Position numbers and translations under genes: made by a program. The notes under the pieces were generated by a model. It made no database searches. It was not told where the DNA came from and was given only the letters and a program-made list of their open reading frames with translations. Shown piece by piece: positions 34,793 through 43,624 of a stretch of DNA of 64,000 bases. This DNA comes from Paenibacillus macquariensis (lineage in GTDB: Bacteria; Bacillota; Bacilli; Paenibacillales; Paenibacillaceae). Each line of letters opens with the position of its first letter. Within the stretch, counting starts at the first letter, position 1. The stretch lies in NCBI RefSeq assembly GCF_900156375.1, contig NZ_FTNK01000002.1:372001-436000 (forward strand), read 5' to 3'.

Positions 34793-35323
34793 GTGAACAG
34801 TCAGGATGTAATATTAGGCATGCTTATGAAAGAATCGTTAACTGGATACGAAATAAAACAGTTATTGGAGAATGTATTCTCAAATTTCTTCAGTTCTAGT
34901 TATGGAACGATTTATCCCACGCTTACCCGAATGGAGAAAGAGGAATTGATAACTAAGGAAATTGTGCTACAGGACGGGAAGCCTAACAAGAATATTTTAA
35001 ACATAACAGATAAAGGACGAGCATGTTTTAATGCGTATTTACAAGGACCACTAAAGGGAGACAGTATAAAAAAATCGGATTTTATGATGCGACTTTACTT
35101 TGGAGAATTCGTTGGCTATGACAAGATAATTATCTGGTTGAAGCAAGTACAGGAGGATTCACAGCAGAAGTTAAATCAATTGTGTGAGCAGTATTCGCTT
35201 CATAAAGATGAAATGCATCCAGCACAGATCATCTGCATCCAGATTGGGATTGAAGAATATAAAGCAAAACTTGAGACCATTGCCGTGGGATTAGTAAGTA
35301 TGGAGCAGTTAGCTCAAGAGTAG
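34793..35323 (+). CDS. PadR family transcriptional regulator
   Basis: A 176-aa protein with GTG 34793 behind AAGGAGGT. The N-terminal winged helix-turn-helix contains LGMLMKESLTGYEIKQLLENVFS and YGTIYPTLTRMEKEELITKE, the PadR signature. The C-terminal part (about 95-170) is a coiled-coil dimerisation region typical of Vir_act_alpha_C members. PadR proteins respond to phenolic acids or drugs. A short-chain dehydrogenase gene lies 225 bases downstream behind the repeat array; it may be the controlled gene. A promoter with a palindromic operator precedes it. Confidence 0.88.
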   Translation: MNSQDVILGMLMKESLTGYEIKQLLENVFSNFFSSSYGTIYPTLTRMEKEELITKEIVLQDGKPNKNILNITDKGRACFNAYLQGPLKGDSIKKSDFMMRLYFGEFVGYDKIIIWLKQVQEDSQQKLNQLCEQYSLHKDEMHPAQIICIQIGIEEYKAKLETIAVGLVSMEQLAQE

Positions 35324-35533
35324 CGCTCATTAAACTAAAAGCACATGCTTACGAAGTAAGTTTTATTCGAACCATAATCAAGGAGTAGCGCTCATAAAAC
35401 TTAAAATACATGCTTACGAAGTAAGTTTTGTATGAAGATTAATCACTGAAGTAACACAAACAAAACTTTTAGCGAATGCTTACGAAGTAAGTTTTATTCG
35501 AACCATAATCAAGGAGTAACGCTCATAAAACTT
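35313..35533. repeat. ~65-bp tandem repeats between padR and the SDR gene
   Basis: ATGCTTACGAAGTAAGTTTT occurs at 35345, 35410 and 35476 (65 and 66 bases apart). Each copy contains CTTAC-GAA-GTAAG, a small hairpin. Copies 1 and 3 share a longer unit: TTATTCGAACCATAATCAAG, then GAGTAGCGCTCATAAAACTT or its near match. A partial copy begins in the last codons of padR (GAGTAGCGCTCAT at about 35318). Copy 2 differs in its second half. Repeat-unit sequence ends just before the SDR ribosome site. Confidence 0.85.
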
Positions 35534-35548
35534 TTAGGAGGAATTATT

Positions 35549-36367
35549 ATGAAAACAATATTTATCACGGGTGCGTCATCAGGTATTGGAAGAGCTACAG
35601 TTAAACACTTTGCTGAAAGAGGATGGAACGTAGTAGCCACGATGCGTACACCTGAACAAGAAACTGAACTCAATACGCTAAGCAATGTTCTAGTATTAAG
35701 ACTAGATGTTGAGAACAATGATACGATTCAAACTGCATTAGAGGAAGCGATACAACGATGTGGAACAATTGACGTTCTTCTCAATAATGCCGGATATGGA
35801 ACGATGGGCCTCATTGAAGTAGCAACGGATGAGCAGATTAGAAGACAATTTGAAGTGAATGTGTTTGGGTTGATCAACATGACGAAGGCCATGTTGCCAC
35901 ATTTCAGATCCAATCATGAAGGCATGCTAATCAATATTTCTTCTATGGGAGGCAAAGTCACCTTTCCTACGATGTCTCTATATCATTCAACTAAATTCGC
36001 AGTAGAAGGTTTTTCTGAATCCGTATTATATGAACTATCTTCACAAAACATCAAAGTAAAGTTGATTGAACCAGGTGCGATTAACACGGATTTTGGCGGA
36101 AGATCAATGGAGTTCTTTTTTAATGATGAATTAACGGACTATAAGCCGTTTACAACAGCATTTCTGGGTAAATTGGGAGAAATGGAAAAAGATCCAGCAT
36201 ACGCTTCTCCACCTGAACTTGTTGCGGAAACAATATATCAAGCCGCCACAGACGGCACAAGCCAATTCCGATATGTTGTTGGAGAAGATGCCAAAATGCT
36301 TATTAACATGAAGGAAAATACGGATGAGGAAGAGTATTTAAGTAACATATATCAGCATTTTGCTTAA
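35549..36367 (+). CDS. short-chain dehydrogenase/reductase (SDR) family oxidoreductase
   Basis: A 272-aa protein with ATG 35549 after AGGAGG. The Rossmann motif TGASSGIGRAT lies at 7-17, LNNAGYGTMG is the NNAG element, and the catalytic Ser-Tyr-Lys are in INISSMGG and YHSTKFAVEGFSE. This is classical SDR. The C-terminal extension (about 190-272) with FNDELTDYKPFTTAFLG is typical of larger members. Substrate unknown. Transcription from the PadR region through the repeats is likely, as no clear promoter of its own appears between the repeats. A terminator follows. Confidence 0.88.
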   Translation: MKTIFITGASSGIGRATVKHFAERGWNVVATMRTPEQETELNTLSNVLVLRLDVENNDTIQTALEEAIQRCGTIDVLLNNAGYGTMGLIEVATDEQIRRQFEVNVFGLINMTKAMLPHFRSNHEGMLINISSMGGKVTFPTMSLYHSTKFAVEGFSESVLYELSSQNIKVKLIEPGAINTDFGGRSMEFFFNDELTDYKPFTTAFLGKLGEMEKDPAYASPPELVAETIYQAATDGTSQFRYVVGEDAKMLINMKENTDEEEYLSNIYQHFA

Positions 36368-36423
36368 GCAAGGAAATTTGAAGTCATTATTACATAAGTC
36401 ATCATTGTATAAGTTTGAACACA

Positions 36424-36461
36424 AAAAAATAGAATCAGCCCTCAGGGTTGGTTCTATTTTT
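36424..36461. terminator. bidirectional terminator between SDR and amidase genes
   Basis: AAAAATAGAA closes against TTCTATTTTT with inner GCCCTCAGGG pairing. A- and T-runs at both ends serve the convergent SDR and amidase genes. Confidence 0.82.
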
Positions 36462-36475
36462 CACCCTATTTCAAT

Positions 36476-38005
36476 TTATTTGAATACGACAATGCTTTCT
36501 TTGGGAGGGTAATCACTTCTTAGTTGAGAGGATTGTTCTAGATGATCCATGATGGATAACACGATATTTTCATGATGCGGTATGGAGACGACTTGCAAAC
36601 CAACGGGAAGTCCTACGGAGTTTTTTTCTGCTTCCATGGCTGCATGGAGTACCTTATCTGTTGGATCGCGTTCAATCATTTCTTCACCGTCTCTGACGAA
36701 ACTATACGCAAATGCTCCTGCTGGAAAACCTAAGAAATTAATAAGAGAGTTATAGGCACCCTCATATGAAAGATTCTTAGATCCATTGTGATATAGAGCT
36801 GGCGTAGGGAAGATAGGGCAGATAAGGGCATCTATATTGTTGTCGCGTAGATCATTTAGAATGAGTGCTTGATATTCCTCTCGGCGGGATACAAGTTCTT
36901 GATATTCTTCTTTTGTTTTAGCACCTGTAAAAGGGAGGATAACTGAACTGACGATTTCTTGTTTCAATAATTTAAGTGCCGATACAGCTAATTTCCTTTT
37001 GATATTCCCCATTTTCTGAACGTTACGTATTTTTTGGATTGGATATTCTTGTTTAGAGAGTCCCATCGTCTGATCGATACCTTTGCCCCCATCACCGCAC
37101 ATCATGCCAAAGAAATACTGCATGTTTTCTTTAATCTGAGGCAGTTCATACGGGACTACTTCTGCACCTGCTTCTTCTAATACATGCCCAGCTTCTTTTA
37201 TAATTCTTGTTATAGAAGGGGAGGGAGGGAGAATATGATCATTCGTCCACACGCCAATCTTCAGACCCTTAATCCTTTGGATGTTCATTGTTTGTTCAGA
37301 TAAAATCTCAAATGCGAGTGTTAAATCGCCAACAGTTCTTGCCAAAGGTCCAATAGAAGACATTGAACTGGCTTCCCTTTGAATATGAGATATCCCTTGT
37401 GGTGGGTGCTGTGGAATGATTCCTGGCGTAGGTTTTAATCCATGAATTCCACAAAAATGGGCAGGCGTTCGGATGCTCCCCCCAATATCTGTACCTAACC
37501 CAAGTGATGAACACAGGTACGCTATAGCGGCACCTTCTCCACCTGAACTACCTCCAGAAGTTCTCTCGAGATTCCAAGGATTATTTGTTCTGCCATAGAT
37601 CGGATTGAACGTTTCGCACCCCATTAATAGTTGCATGGCGTTAGTCTTAGCGAGAATGATAGCGCCTGCTTTCTTAAGTCTTGCCACAGAGGGATCATCT
37701 TCCGCTATTAATTCATCTTTCCCCTCTATTCCCCACGTGGAAGGAGTTCCTACCAAATGGATGCTTTCTTTGATGGTTACAGGGACACCGTGAAGTGGTC
37801 CTCTAAGTTCCCCATTAGCAAGCATTTGATCACACGTGATAGCTTCTGAAATTGCATTCTCGAACATCATAATGGCAATAGCGTTGATATCTTTATTGAC
37901 TCTTTGAATTCTTTCAATAAACGATTGGACAACTTGGACTGAAGTAAATTCTTTATTTCGTATTCCTTTTGCGAGATCATTGGCTGACAGACGGTATAAT
38001 TCCAT
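36476..38005 (-). CDS. amidase (amidase signature family)
   Basis: A 509-aa enzyme on the minus strand. I use the ATG at 38005 because GGAGGGG is 7 bases upstream; the frame is open to 38053. The Ser-cisSer-Lys triad is clear: Lys79 in GVPVTIKES, the Gly/Ser loop TSGGSSGGEGAA (cis-Ser153), and nucleophile Ser177 in LGTDIGGSIRTPAH. Members hydrolyse amide bonds of small acids, aryl amides or peptides, or act in GatA. It has no signal peptide and no GatB/C neighbours, so it is probably a stand-alone catabolic amidase. Convergent to the SDR and divergent from a small secreted-protein gene. Confidence 0.9.
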   Translation of the reverse strand: MELYRLSANDLAKGIRNKEFTSVQVVQSFIERIQRVNKDINAIAIMMFENAISEAITCDQMLANGELRGPLHGVPVTIKESIHLVGTPSTWGIEGKDELIAEDDPSVARLKKAGAIILAKTNAMQLLMGCETFNPIYGRTNNPWNLERTSGGSSGGEGAAIAYLCSSLGLGTDIGGSIRTPAHFCGIHGLKPTPGIIPQHPPQGISHIQREASSMSSIGPLARTVGDLTLAFEILSEQTMNIQRIKGLKIGVWTNDHILPPSPSITRIIKEAGHVLEEAGAEVVPYELPQIKENMQYFFGMMCGDGGKGIDQTMGLSKQEYPIQKIRNVQKMGNIKRKLAVSALKLLKQEIVSSVILPFTGAKTKEEYQELVSRREEYQALILNDLRDNNIDALICPIFPTPALYHNGSKNLSYEGAYNSLINFLGFPAGAFAYSFVRDGEEMIERDPTDKVLHAAMEAEKNSVGLPVGLQVVSIPHHENIVLSIMDHLEQSSQLRSDYPPKESIVVFK

Positions 38006-38303
38006 GATTGCCCCTCCAGGTTTGAATTTACATAAAGAACTATTTAATTCCAATTTATTCTACATTAAAATATTATATTGTTTTGTTGTTGAAAAACAAG
38101 CTTCTTCTAATCATACAATCTGTTGATAGAAGAAAATAAAAAAACATTATTTATTATATATGTAAATAAATGTTTACAAAATATACTATAATATGGTAAT
38201 TTATGGATGGGGATTTGAATATTTAATAGAAACGCTGGCCAGCTATCGATCTTCTCTGACTTTACTCCTTCCCCCATTAAATATACTGAGAGGATTGATG
38301 ATT

Positions 38304-38651
38304 ATGAAAAGAAAAACACTATCTATTATTATGCTATTTGTCCTAGTGTTTACGATGCTTCCTCTGTCAGCTTTTGCGAGTACAACGAGTCAACAAATTC
38401 AAGGCCAAGGAGAACTCGTTATTATTGGTCAATACGGTGGACCTTCTGGTCATTATCCTTACGGCGTTATTGTATATAATGAAAGTGGAACAGTCGTATA
38501 TCAGAATTCTCATTACACGTTTGGTGGAATTGGAACAGGTGATTCGGGCACCGATTCGTTTGTTGTACCTAACTTACCTAGTGGGGCATACACAATTGAA
38601 ACTACGCAAAGCTTAGCATCATTTAGAATTCAGAATTTGTATTTTAGATGA
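38304..38651 (+). CDS. small secreted protein of unknown function
   Basis: A 115-aa precursor. The frame is open from 38193; two ATGs, 38298 and 38304, lie behind GAGAGG, and I use 38304. MKRKTLSIIMLFVLVFTMLP ends in SAFA-S, a good signal peptidase I site near residue 25. The mature part is about 90 aa, rich in Gly, Tyr, Ser and Thr with alternating strands (ELVIIGQYGGPSGHYPYGVIVYN). No Cys and no repeat are seen. The upstream 38006-38300 stretch is very A+T-rich and holds no other gene. I do not recognise the family. Confidence 0.62.
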   Translation: MKRKTLSIIMLFVLVFTMLPLSAFASTTSQQIQGQGELVIIGQYGGPSGHYPYGVIVYNESGTVVYQNSHYTFGGIGTGDSGTDSFVVPNLPSGAYTIETTQSLASFRIQNLYFR

Positions 38652-38773
38652 TACAGCAGGAGGGGGGCATATTGCCCCCTGACTACATCCTTACGTGGTT
38701 TAGATCTCGGGGACTATGATAAGTAAAATTTGATGCATACATATAAACAACCTCTGGCAACATTGCTGAGGCC

Positions 38774-38806
38774 AAGAACCCTTGAAGCGCGACTTCGAGG
38801 GTTCTT
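38774..38806 (+). terminator. terminator after the small secreted-protein gene
   Basis: AAGAACCCT closes against AGGGTTCTT around GAAGC-GCGA-CTTC, an imperfect ~14-bp stem, followed by CGTGTTT. A stronger GC hairpin without a T-run (GGGGGCA/TGCCCCC, 38663-38679) lies just before it. Confidence 0.6.
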
Positions 38807-38896
38807 CGTGTTTACTTTCATAAAGAAATGATATAGTATAATATAACGTAGACAATGATTATCCGTGTTAGTAAAAGTTAATCGAGGTGATTTCTA

Positions 38897-39379
38897 ATGC
38901 ATATGAAAACCGGTGTCGAACAATCCGCATATGCCATTTTGCTACTAAATATGTTGCCAGACAAAGCGGTATTACCTGGTGAAGCGATCAGTCAACAATT
39001 AGGTGCTTCAGCAACCTATTTTCAGAAACTGTTAAGAAAGTTAGTCAGTGCAGATTTGATTACTTCTGTTCCAGGTGTAAAAGGTGGGTTCAAATTAAAG
39101 AAGAAACCTGAAGAGATTCGGATATACGATATATATATTGCGATTGAGGGACAACAGACGCTTTATTCTTCTAGTGGGATATTTAACGATATGCTTGAGT
39201 TACAAGCTGAAGATCAATGTTGTTTGTTAACGGAGTTAATGAAAGAAGCGGAATCTTCTTGGAAATCGGTATTGAAAAGAGAAACCGTTGCATCGATGTT
39301 CGATGACATTCATAAAGATCGTTTTAAAACAAAAGTAGAATGTTTACAAACTTGGGTTAACGAGAAAATGGTCTTGTAA
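38897..39379 (+). CDS. Rrf2 family transcriptional regulator
   Basis: A 160-aa protein. ATG 38897 is preceded by CGAGGTGA. The winged helix-turn-helix contains TGVEQSAYAILLLNMLP, PGEAISQQLGASATYFQKLLRKLVSADLI and the wing SVPGVKGGFKLKK. Cys-Cys in DQCCLLTELM and one later Cys (VECLQ) are the only cysteines; they do not form the IscR cluster pattern. A luciferase-like oxidoreductase starts 43 bases downstream on the same strand, so an operon regulated by oxidative or electrophile stress is likely. Confidence 0.83.
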   Translation: MHMKTGVEQSAYAILLLNMLPDKAVLPGEAISQQLGASATYFQKLLRKLVSADLITSVPGVKGGFKLKKKPEEIRIYDIYIAIEGQQTLYSSSGIFNDMLELQAEDQCCLLTELMKEAESSWKSVLKRETVASMFDDIHKDRFKTKVECLQTWVNEKMVL

Positions 39380-39422
39380 CAAGTATAGGGATTAGATTCG
39401 ACAGAGAAGGGATGTTAAACAC

Positions 39423-40415
39423 ATGAGATTAAGCGTATTGGATCAAGCACCTGTTACGAAGGGGAACACGGCACAGGATGCCTTGAAAAAGGCAGAAGAA
39501 CTCGCTATATTGGCAGATGAATTAGGTTACGTTAGAATGTGGATGGCAGAGCATCATGGATCTAACACGTTCGCAAGTTCGGCTCCTGAAGTGACCGCAG
39601 CTCACTTGGCAGCCAAAACCAACAACATTCGTATCGGTACGGGTGGCGTTATGATGATGCATTATTCCCCACTGAAACTTGCAGAAGTGTTTAAAACACT
39701 TAGTGCTTTCTCTCCTGGACGAATTGATTTCGGGGTTGGTCGAGCTCCTGGAGGAGATACCAACGGTATGTATGCATTATCTGAAGGTCGTCAACTCATG
39801 TTGAACAACATGTATACGAAGTTTGATACAGCATTACAGTTGATCAATGATATCGTGCCACAAGATCCTTTATACGATAAAACACTTGCGACACCGACTC
39901 AAATCGTATTACCTGAAGCTTGGCTGTTAGGTTCGAGCGGTAGCAGTGCATTGAAAGCAGCTGAGATGGGTGTTGGGTATTCGTTCGCTCAATTCTTCAA
40001 TGGTGCAATGTCCAAAGAGATTTTAGATACCTATAAGAATAACTTTAAACCTTCCGCATTTATGGATAAACCTGATATTAACGTGACGTACATGGTGACA
40101 ACGGCGGAGACGAAAGAAGAGGCAGAGTTCGAAGCGCTGCCTCAAGATATCTTTCGTTTAAGTATGATGAAGGGCAAGATTACACAATTGCTAACACCAG
40201 AAGAAGCTCAGAATTATCCATTGACCGAAATCGATCGCATGCAACTGAAAGAAAGTCGAAAACTACATCTCGTGGGAGCGGCTAAAGACATAGCAACGTT
40301 GTTACAAGAAGAACAAGCGAAATATGGCTTCGATGAAGCAATGATTTGCAGCATTCCACATTCACAAGAGAAACGGTTGGAAGTATATCGCTTATTGGCA
40401 CGGGAGCTATTTTAG
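39423..40415 (+). CDS. LLM class flavin-dependent oxidoreductase (luciferase-like)
   Basis: A 330-aa protein with AAGGGATG upstream of ATG 39423. The N-terminus MRLSVLDQAPVTKGNTAQDA and the patterns RMWMAEHHGSNTFASSAPE, RIGTGGVMMMHYSPLKLAE and RIDFGVGRAPGGDTNGMYAL belong to the MsnO8/YhbW-type subfamily of bacterial luciferase-like enzymes, an FMN-dependent (beta/alpha)8 fold. They oxidise small organic compounds, but substrates are rarely known. Cotranscription with the Rrf2 regulator is probable (43-base gap), as is a stress role. Confidence 0.9.
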   Translation: MRLSVLDQAPVTKGNTAQDALKKAEELAILADELGYVRMWMAEHHGSNTFASSAPEVTAAHLAAKTNNIRIGTGGVMMMHYSPLKLAEVFKTLSAFSPGRIDFGVGRAPGGDTNGMYALSEGRQLMLNNMYTKFDTALQLINDIVPQDPLYDKTLATPTQIVLPEAWLLGSSGSSALKAAEMGVGYSFAQFFNGAMSKEILDTYKNNFKPSAFMDKPDINVTYMVTTAETKEEAEFEALPQDIFRLSMMKGKITQLLTPEEAQNYPLTEIDRMQLKESRKLHLVGAAKDIATLLQEEQAKYGFDEAMICSIPHSQEKRLEVYRLLARELF

Positions 40416-40459
40416 AATAAAATAAAGAATCATAATAGATTAAAGGATGGGGAATACAG

Positions 40460-40687
40460 ATGATAAACAGTATAGATCGTATTAATGAATTAGCAAGAAA
40501 ACAACGTGGAGAAGGCCTAACCAATGCAGAAAAGGTTGAGCAACAAGCATTACGTGAAGACTACTTACGTGAAATTCGAGGTCAAGTTCTCAACACGATT
40601 ACAGGATTAACAGTAGTTGATCCACTTGGAAATGATGTTACACCAGATAAAGTACGTGAAGTGAAAGAAAAGTTGTCCGATAAATAA
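40460..40687 (+). CDS. DUF896 (YnzC/UPF0291) family protein
   Basis: A 75-aa acidic/basic helical protein starting at ATG 40460 behind GGATGGGG. INSIDRINELARKQRGEGLT, KVEQQALREDYLREIRGQVL and the end VKEKLSD match the DUF896 family, short helical-hairpin proteins common in Bacilli. YnzC in Bacillus subtilis is linked to SOS-regulated neighbours, but biochemical function is not established. It is 44 bases after the luciferase-like gene and may be cotranscribed, ending at a strong hairpin. Confidence 0.9.
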   Translation: MINSIDRINELARKQRGEGLTNAEKVEQQALREDYLREIRGQVLNTITGLTVVDPLGNDVTPDKVREVKEKLSDK

Positions 40688-40713
40688 GTCTCAATTTAAA
40701 TAACGCTTTAACC

Positions 40714-40758
40714 GAGACAGTCAAGAACATGATTATCATGTTCTTGGCTGTCTCTTCG
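40714..40758 (+). terminator. terminator after the DUF896 gene
   Basis: GAGACAG-TCAAGAACATGAT pairs with ATCATGTTCTTGGCTGTCTC, about 19 bp with one G-T mismatch, then TTCGTATTT. Confidence 0.82.
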
Positions 40759-40862
40759 TATTTAGTGTAATTAACACGAATTCACATTAAATATACTTTA
40801 CATACATATATGTATAATATATAGTGGCTAATAATAACAAATAGTCATGAGGAGAGTTTGCA

Positions 40863-41762
40863 ATGGAGCGATTGAAATCATATTTAGAATTAGGTTTAGT
40901 GGGAATGGCACGTGGTGGTCAGTTGGATTGGTTTGATGGTCATTACGGTGCTGCACTTTTGGCTGGATATTATATGGCACATGAAAATGAGCTACCTGAA
41001 CATGTTCTGAATGGACTTGTTAGAACATGTGAAATGTATCGCACGAAGCATGTAGAGTGGTTTGCCCCAATGGAACCAGAAGAAGCCGATCCATCTTTAC
41101 TGGATCACGTGATTCATGCATTGAAAAAGAATGGAGAGACCCTTCGTTCGTCTGGCCATGGTTTTGCACTGGGAATTTTGGGACTCAAAGCATTGAGGGA
41201 TTGTCCAAAGCTGATTGCTCCCAGTATTGTGGATGGGTTAGTAAAGATGTTGGAAAGCACCACAGAAGATCGCCCGAATCGTTATTGGGGCATTGATAAT
41301 TACTTTGACGTTTCTACTGATGATGCGTGTGACATCCCATCTTACAAGGATAGCGATCAGATGGTGAAGCAGGCACTTGTGGAGCTTAACACGGTGATTC
41401 CCAATCAAGCTATCGATGGTCAAAGATATTTCTTCAGCGGAGAAAAAGAACATGGGATCACACACGCCCATGCTTTGTTAGAACTTGAGAAATTCGGATT
41501 TCAGGAGATCGTAGAGTCAGGAATGAGAAATCATAGGGTTCAGATGTATTTAAACAGACAGGGACCTGATTTTATTGTAGATGAAATAAAGGAACCACTG
41601 TACACTTCAATTGTTGCACCGGAATATTGGGGGAAAACCTTTAACGATCCGCATGCAATCAAAGTACCCTACGCTGCCCTTAACCTACTGAATCGGTTAG
41701 ATTCGAGTGAGCGATCCGAGGCAGAGGTGGGAATCTGTAAGTTGTTATCCAACATGGAATAG
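40863..41762 (+). CDS. hypothetical protein, predicted all-helical
   Basis: A 299-aa protein with GAGGAGAG before ATG 40863. Visible features are GLVGMARGGQLDWFDGHYGAALLAGYY at the start, LRSSGHGFALGILGLKAL near 100-115, RPNRYWGIDNYFD, GITHAHALLELEKFGFQEI and a C-terminal Leu/Ala-rich helix. His residues recur in helices (GHYGAA, GHGFAL, ITHAHAL), which hints at a helical alpha/alpha fold with an active site. I do not know a family name. There is no signal peptide or membrane helix. It stands alone and ends at a strong bidirectional terminator. Confidence 0.7.
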   Translation: MERLKSYLELGLVGMARGGQLDWFDGHYGAALLAGYYMAHENELPEHVLNGLVRTCEMYRTKHVEWFAPMEPEEADPSLLDHVIHALKKNGETLRSSGHGFALGILGLKALRDCPKLIAPSIVDGLVKMLESTTEDRPNRYWGIDNYFDVSTDDACDIPSYKDSDQMVKQALVELNTVIPNQAIDGQRYFFSGEKEHGITHAHALLELEKFGFQEIVESGMRNHRVQMYLNRQGPDFIVDEIKEPLYTSIVAPEYWGKTFNDPHAIKVPYAALNLLNRLDSSERSEAEVGICKLLSNME

Positions 41763-41818
41763 CTCTAAATGAACGATGTTCATTTAAGTGGGAAATGCAG
41801 TGGGAAATATAATCATCG

Positions 41819-41864
41819 TAGCAACAAAAAATAGAGGGAAATAACCCCTCTATTTTTTGTTGCT
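41819..41864. terminator. bidirectional terminator between the helical protein and the DUF11 locus
   Basis: GCAACAAAAAATAGAGGG and CCTCTATTTTTTGTTGC form a perfect 17-bp stem around a small loop, with A/T-runs on both strands. A second, shorter hairpin (ATGCTCC/GGAGCAT, 41889-41910) lies between it and the DUF11 stop. Confidence 0.88.
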
Positions 41865-41938
41865 ACGGTAGGTTCGGACTGTCTTAAGATGCTCCTTAAG
41901 CACGGAGCATTTTATTGTGATAAATAGGTTTATCTTCT

Positions 41939-43624
41939 TTATTCACTGAACTCTTCCACAGTGATCGTATAACTATTGGATTGGACTTTGCCTACATACG
42001 TACGTTCATCTAGAATGAACTGGTAAATTGCTGAAGAAAACCCTTTGAGAAAGTGGCTTAGTAGATACTCGTTAACGGTAATAATGTAGGTGATGCGTAC
42101 TGTAATGCCAGCATTCACTGTATTCAATGGGATCGTCCCATTAAATGGATTCTGGGGAGAAGAAATGCCATCGATCGTGATTGTATTCGAATCCAGCGTG
42201 GTTCCCTCAGGATAGAGTTGGATGAGTGACACTTCTGCAGGCCAATTACCTGTATTACTAAGTAATAACTTGAACTTCACACGTCCACCTAGTTCTATGC
42301 AGGTAGGATCGACACAAATTTCTAGAGAAATGAGCGGTGTGAATATATACGTAGTGACTACGTTAGAACGGGATAATTGTCTTACAGTTCGACCGTCAGG
42401 CAAAAGAAAAGTATATTGTAACGAGCCTTGATTCTGGATTTCTGATATTTCATAAATGTTAATGGCCATAGCTATCGTTACTTTGAATTGCACTACGGTT
42501 ACGGTTCCCGGGCTTAATGTGGATAATGTAATTCCTGAATCAGGTAGAACACCTTTCATAACGACTCCATTTACTAGCACGCTATCCCATACGAATAGAG
42601 TACCTGATGGAATGACATCGATTAATATCGCATCCACCGCGATATTACCATTATTCCTTACTGTAAGTTCGTAACTTAATGAGTCTCCAGGAGCAGCGAT
42701 GGAAAGATCAACTATTTTACTAATCGTAACATCAGGAGAGACGACAACCACCACAACTGTGTTGCTCTCCGTGTTGTACTCATTTCCATCAACTACATAA
42801 GAGACCGTAGCGGTGTTAATCAACGTTGAAGTTGGAGGAACCTCCACAATACTGACACGAAAAGATATCTCAATGTTTGTGCCTGCACTTAAGGTGCCGA
42901 GGTTAATCCCAATATTTGGGTCAGATTCAGGATAATATATGCCTGATACGATGACGCTTCCGGTTATGAAGACAGCTCCTTCAGGAACCGGAATTACCGC
43001 TATGACATCCTGCAAAGATTGAATTCCCTCGTTTATTATCTGTAACGTATAGGTTACAACATCCCCGACAAAAGTTGTCGATGTATTCGCAGCTAATGAA
43101 GTGCAGATCTGAAATGCAATTAAAGAGATGGTTACCGTATTAGAATATAGTTCGTCTGTTATTACACGGCCTTCGGGGGTTACGAAGGTGAATTTACAAA
43201 GTGCCTTATTGAGTAAGGTCAGGTCTGGGGGTAAGGATACAACGATAACTTGAAAAGATATGATGACCTGACTCTCCGGTGTTAGTGTCCCCGCGGGAAT
43301 GCCTGATACTGGATTCACTCCCGGCAATAAAATGCCGTTTCTTAAAACACTGTTAAGAATAAAGGATACCCCTTCGGGTAGTGTATCGTAAACAGTTAAC
43401 TCAGCAGCCGTATTACCGGTATTGTCGGCAATGATTGTATAAACAATCGTCTCACCCAAGGAAGCGCGGACTTTGTCCGCGCTTTTGATCAATGAAAGGA
43501 CTGGGCCCACGACCGGGGTATCGACGATATTCGAATACGCAATACTGTCAACACCCGCTGCCGAACTGAAGTGCACCATTGACTGATTAGATACGACAGG
43601 ATAAGGACGTGAGCCACTGGTCAT
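41939..43624 (-). CDS. DUF11-repeat protein, C-terminal part of a split gene
   Basis: A 561-aa ORF whose ATG (43624) overlaps the stop of the upstream DUF11 gene by ATGA. Its first ~45 residues are the end half of a DUF11 repeat (QSMVHFSSAAGVDSIAYSN-IVDTPVVG corresponds to ...FTSG-F-...SN-...TPVYQP in the larger protein), so it starts in mid-domain. Four further repeats follow, beginning at LSLIKSADKVRASLGE, CTSLAANTSTTFVGD, VTISKIVDLSIAAPGD and LEICVDPTCIELGGR. No signal peptide, LPxTG or membrane tail is present. A one-base change would join both ORFs into one ~2800-aa protein, so this is probably the tail of that protein, translated by coupling or not at all. Confidence 0.75.
   Translation of the reverse strand: MTSGSRPYPVVSNQSMVHFSSAAGVDSIAYSNIVDTPVVGPVLSLIKSADKVRASLGETIVYTIIADNTGNTAAELTVYDTLPEGVSFILNSVLRNGILLPGVNPVSGIPAGTLTPESQVIISFQVIVVSLPPDLTLLNKALCKFTFVTPEGRVITDELYSNTVTISLIAFQICTSLAANTSTTFVGDVVTYTLQIINEGIQSLQDVIAVIPVPEGAVFITGSVIVSGIYYPESDPNIGINLGTLSAGTNIEISFRVSIVEVPPTSTLINTATVSYVVDGNEYNTESNTVVVVVVSPDVTISKIVDLSIAAPGDSLSYELTVRNNGNIAVDAILIDVIPSGTLFVWDSVLVNGVVMKGVLPDSGITLSTLSPGTVTVVQFKVTIAMAINIYEISEIQNQGSLQYTFLLPDGRTVRQLSRSNVVTTYIFTPLISLEICVDPTCIELGGRVKFKLLLSNTGNWPAEVSLIQLYPEGTTLDSNTITIDGISSPQNPFNGTIPLNTVNAGITVRITYIITVNEYLLSHFLKGFSSAIYQFILDERTYVGKVQSNSYTITVEEFSE

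Noticed and set aside
35345-35495. CRISPR-like appearance of the three 20-base repeats
   Set aside because: The intervening sequences are themselves related (copies 1 and 3 nearly identical), only three copies exist, and there are no cas genes.
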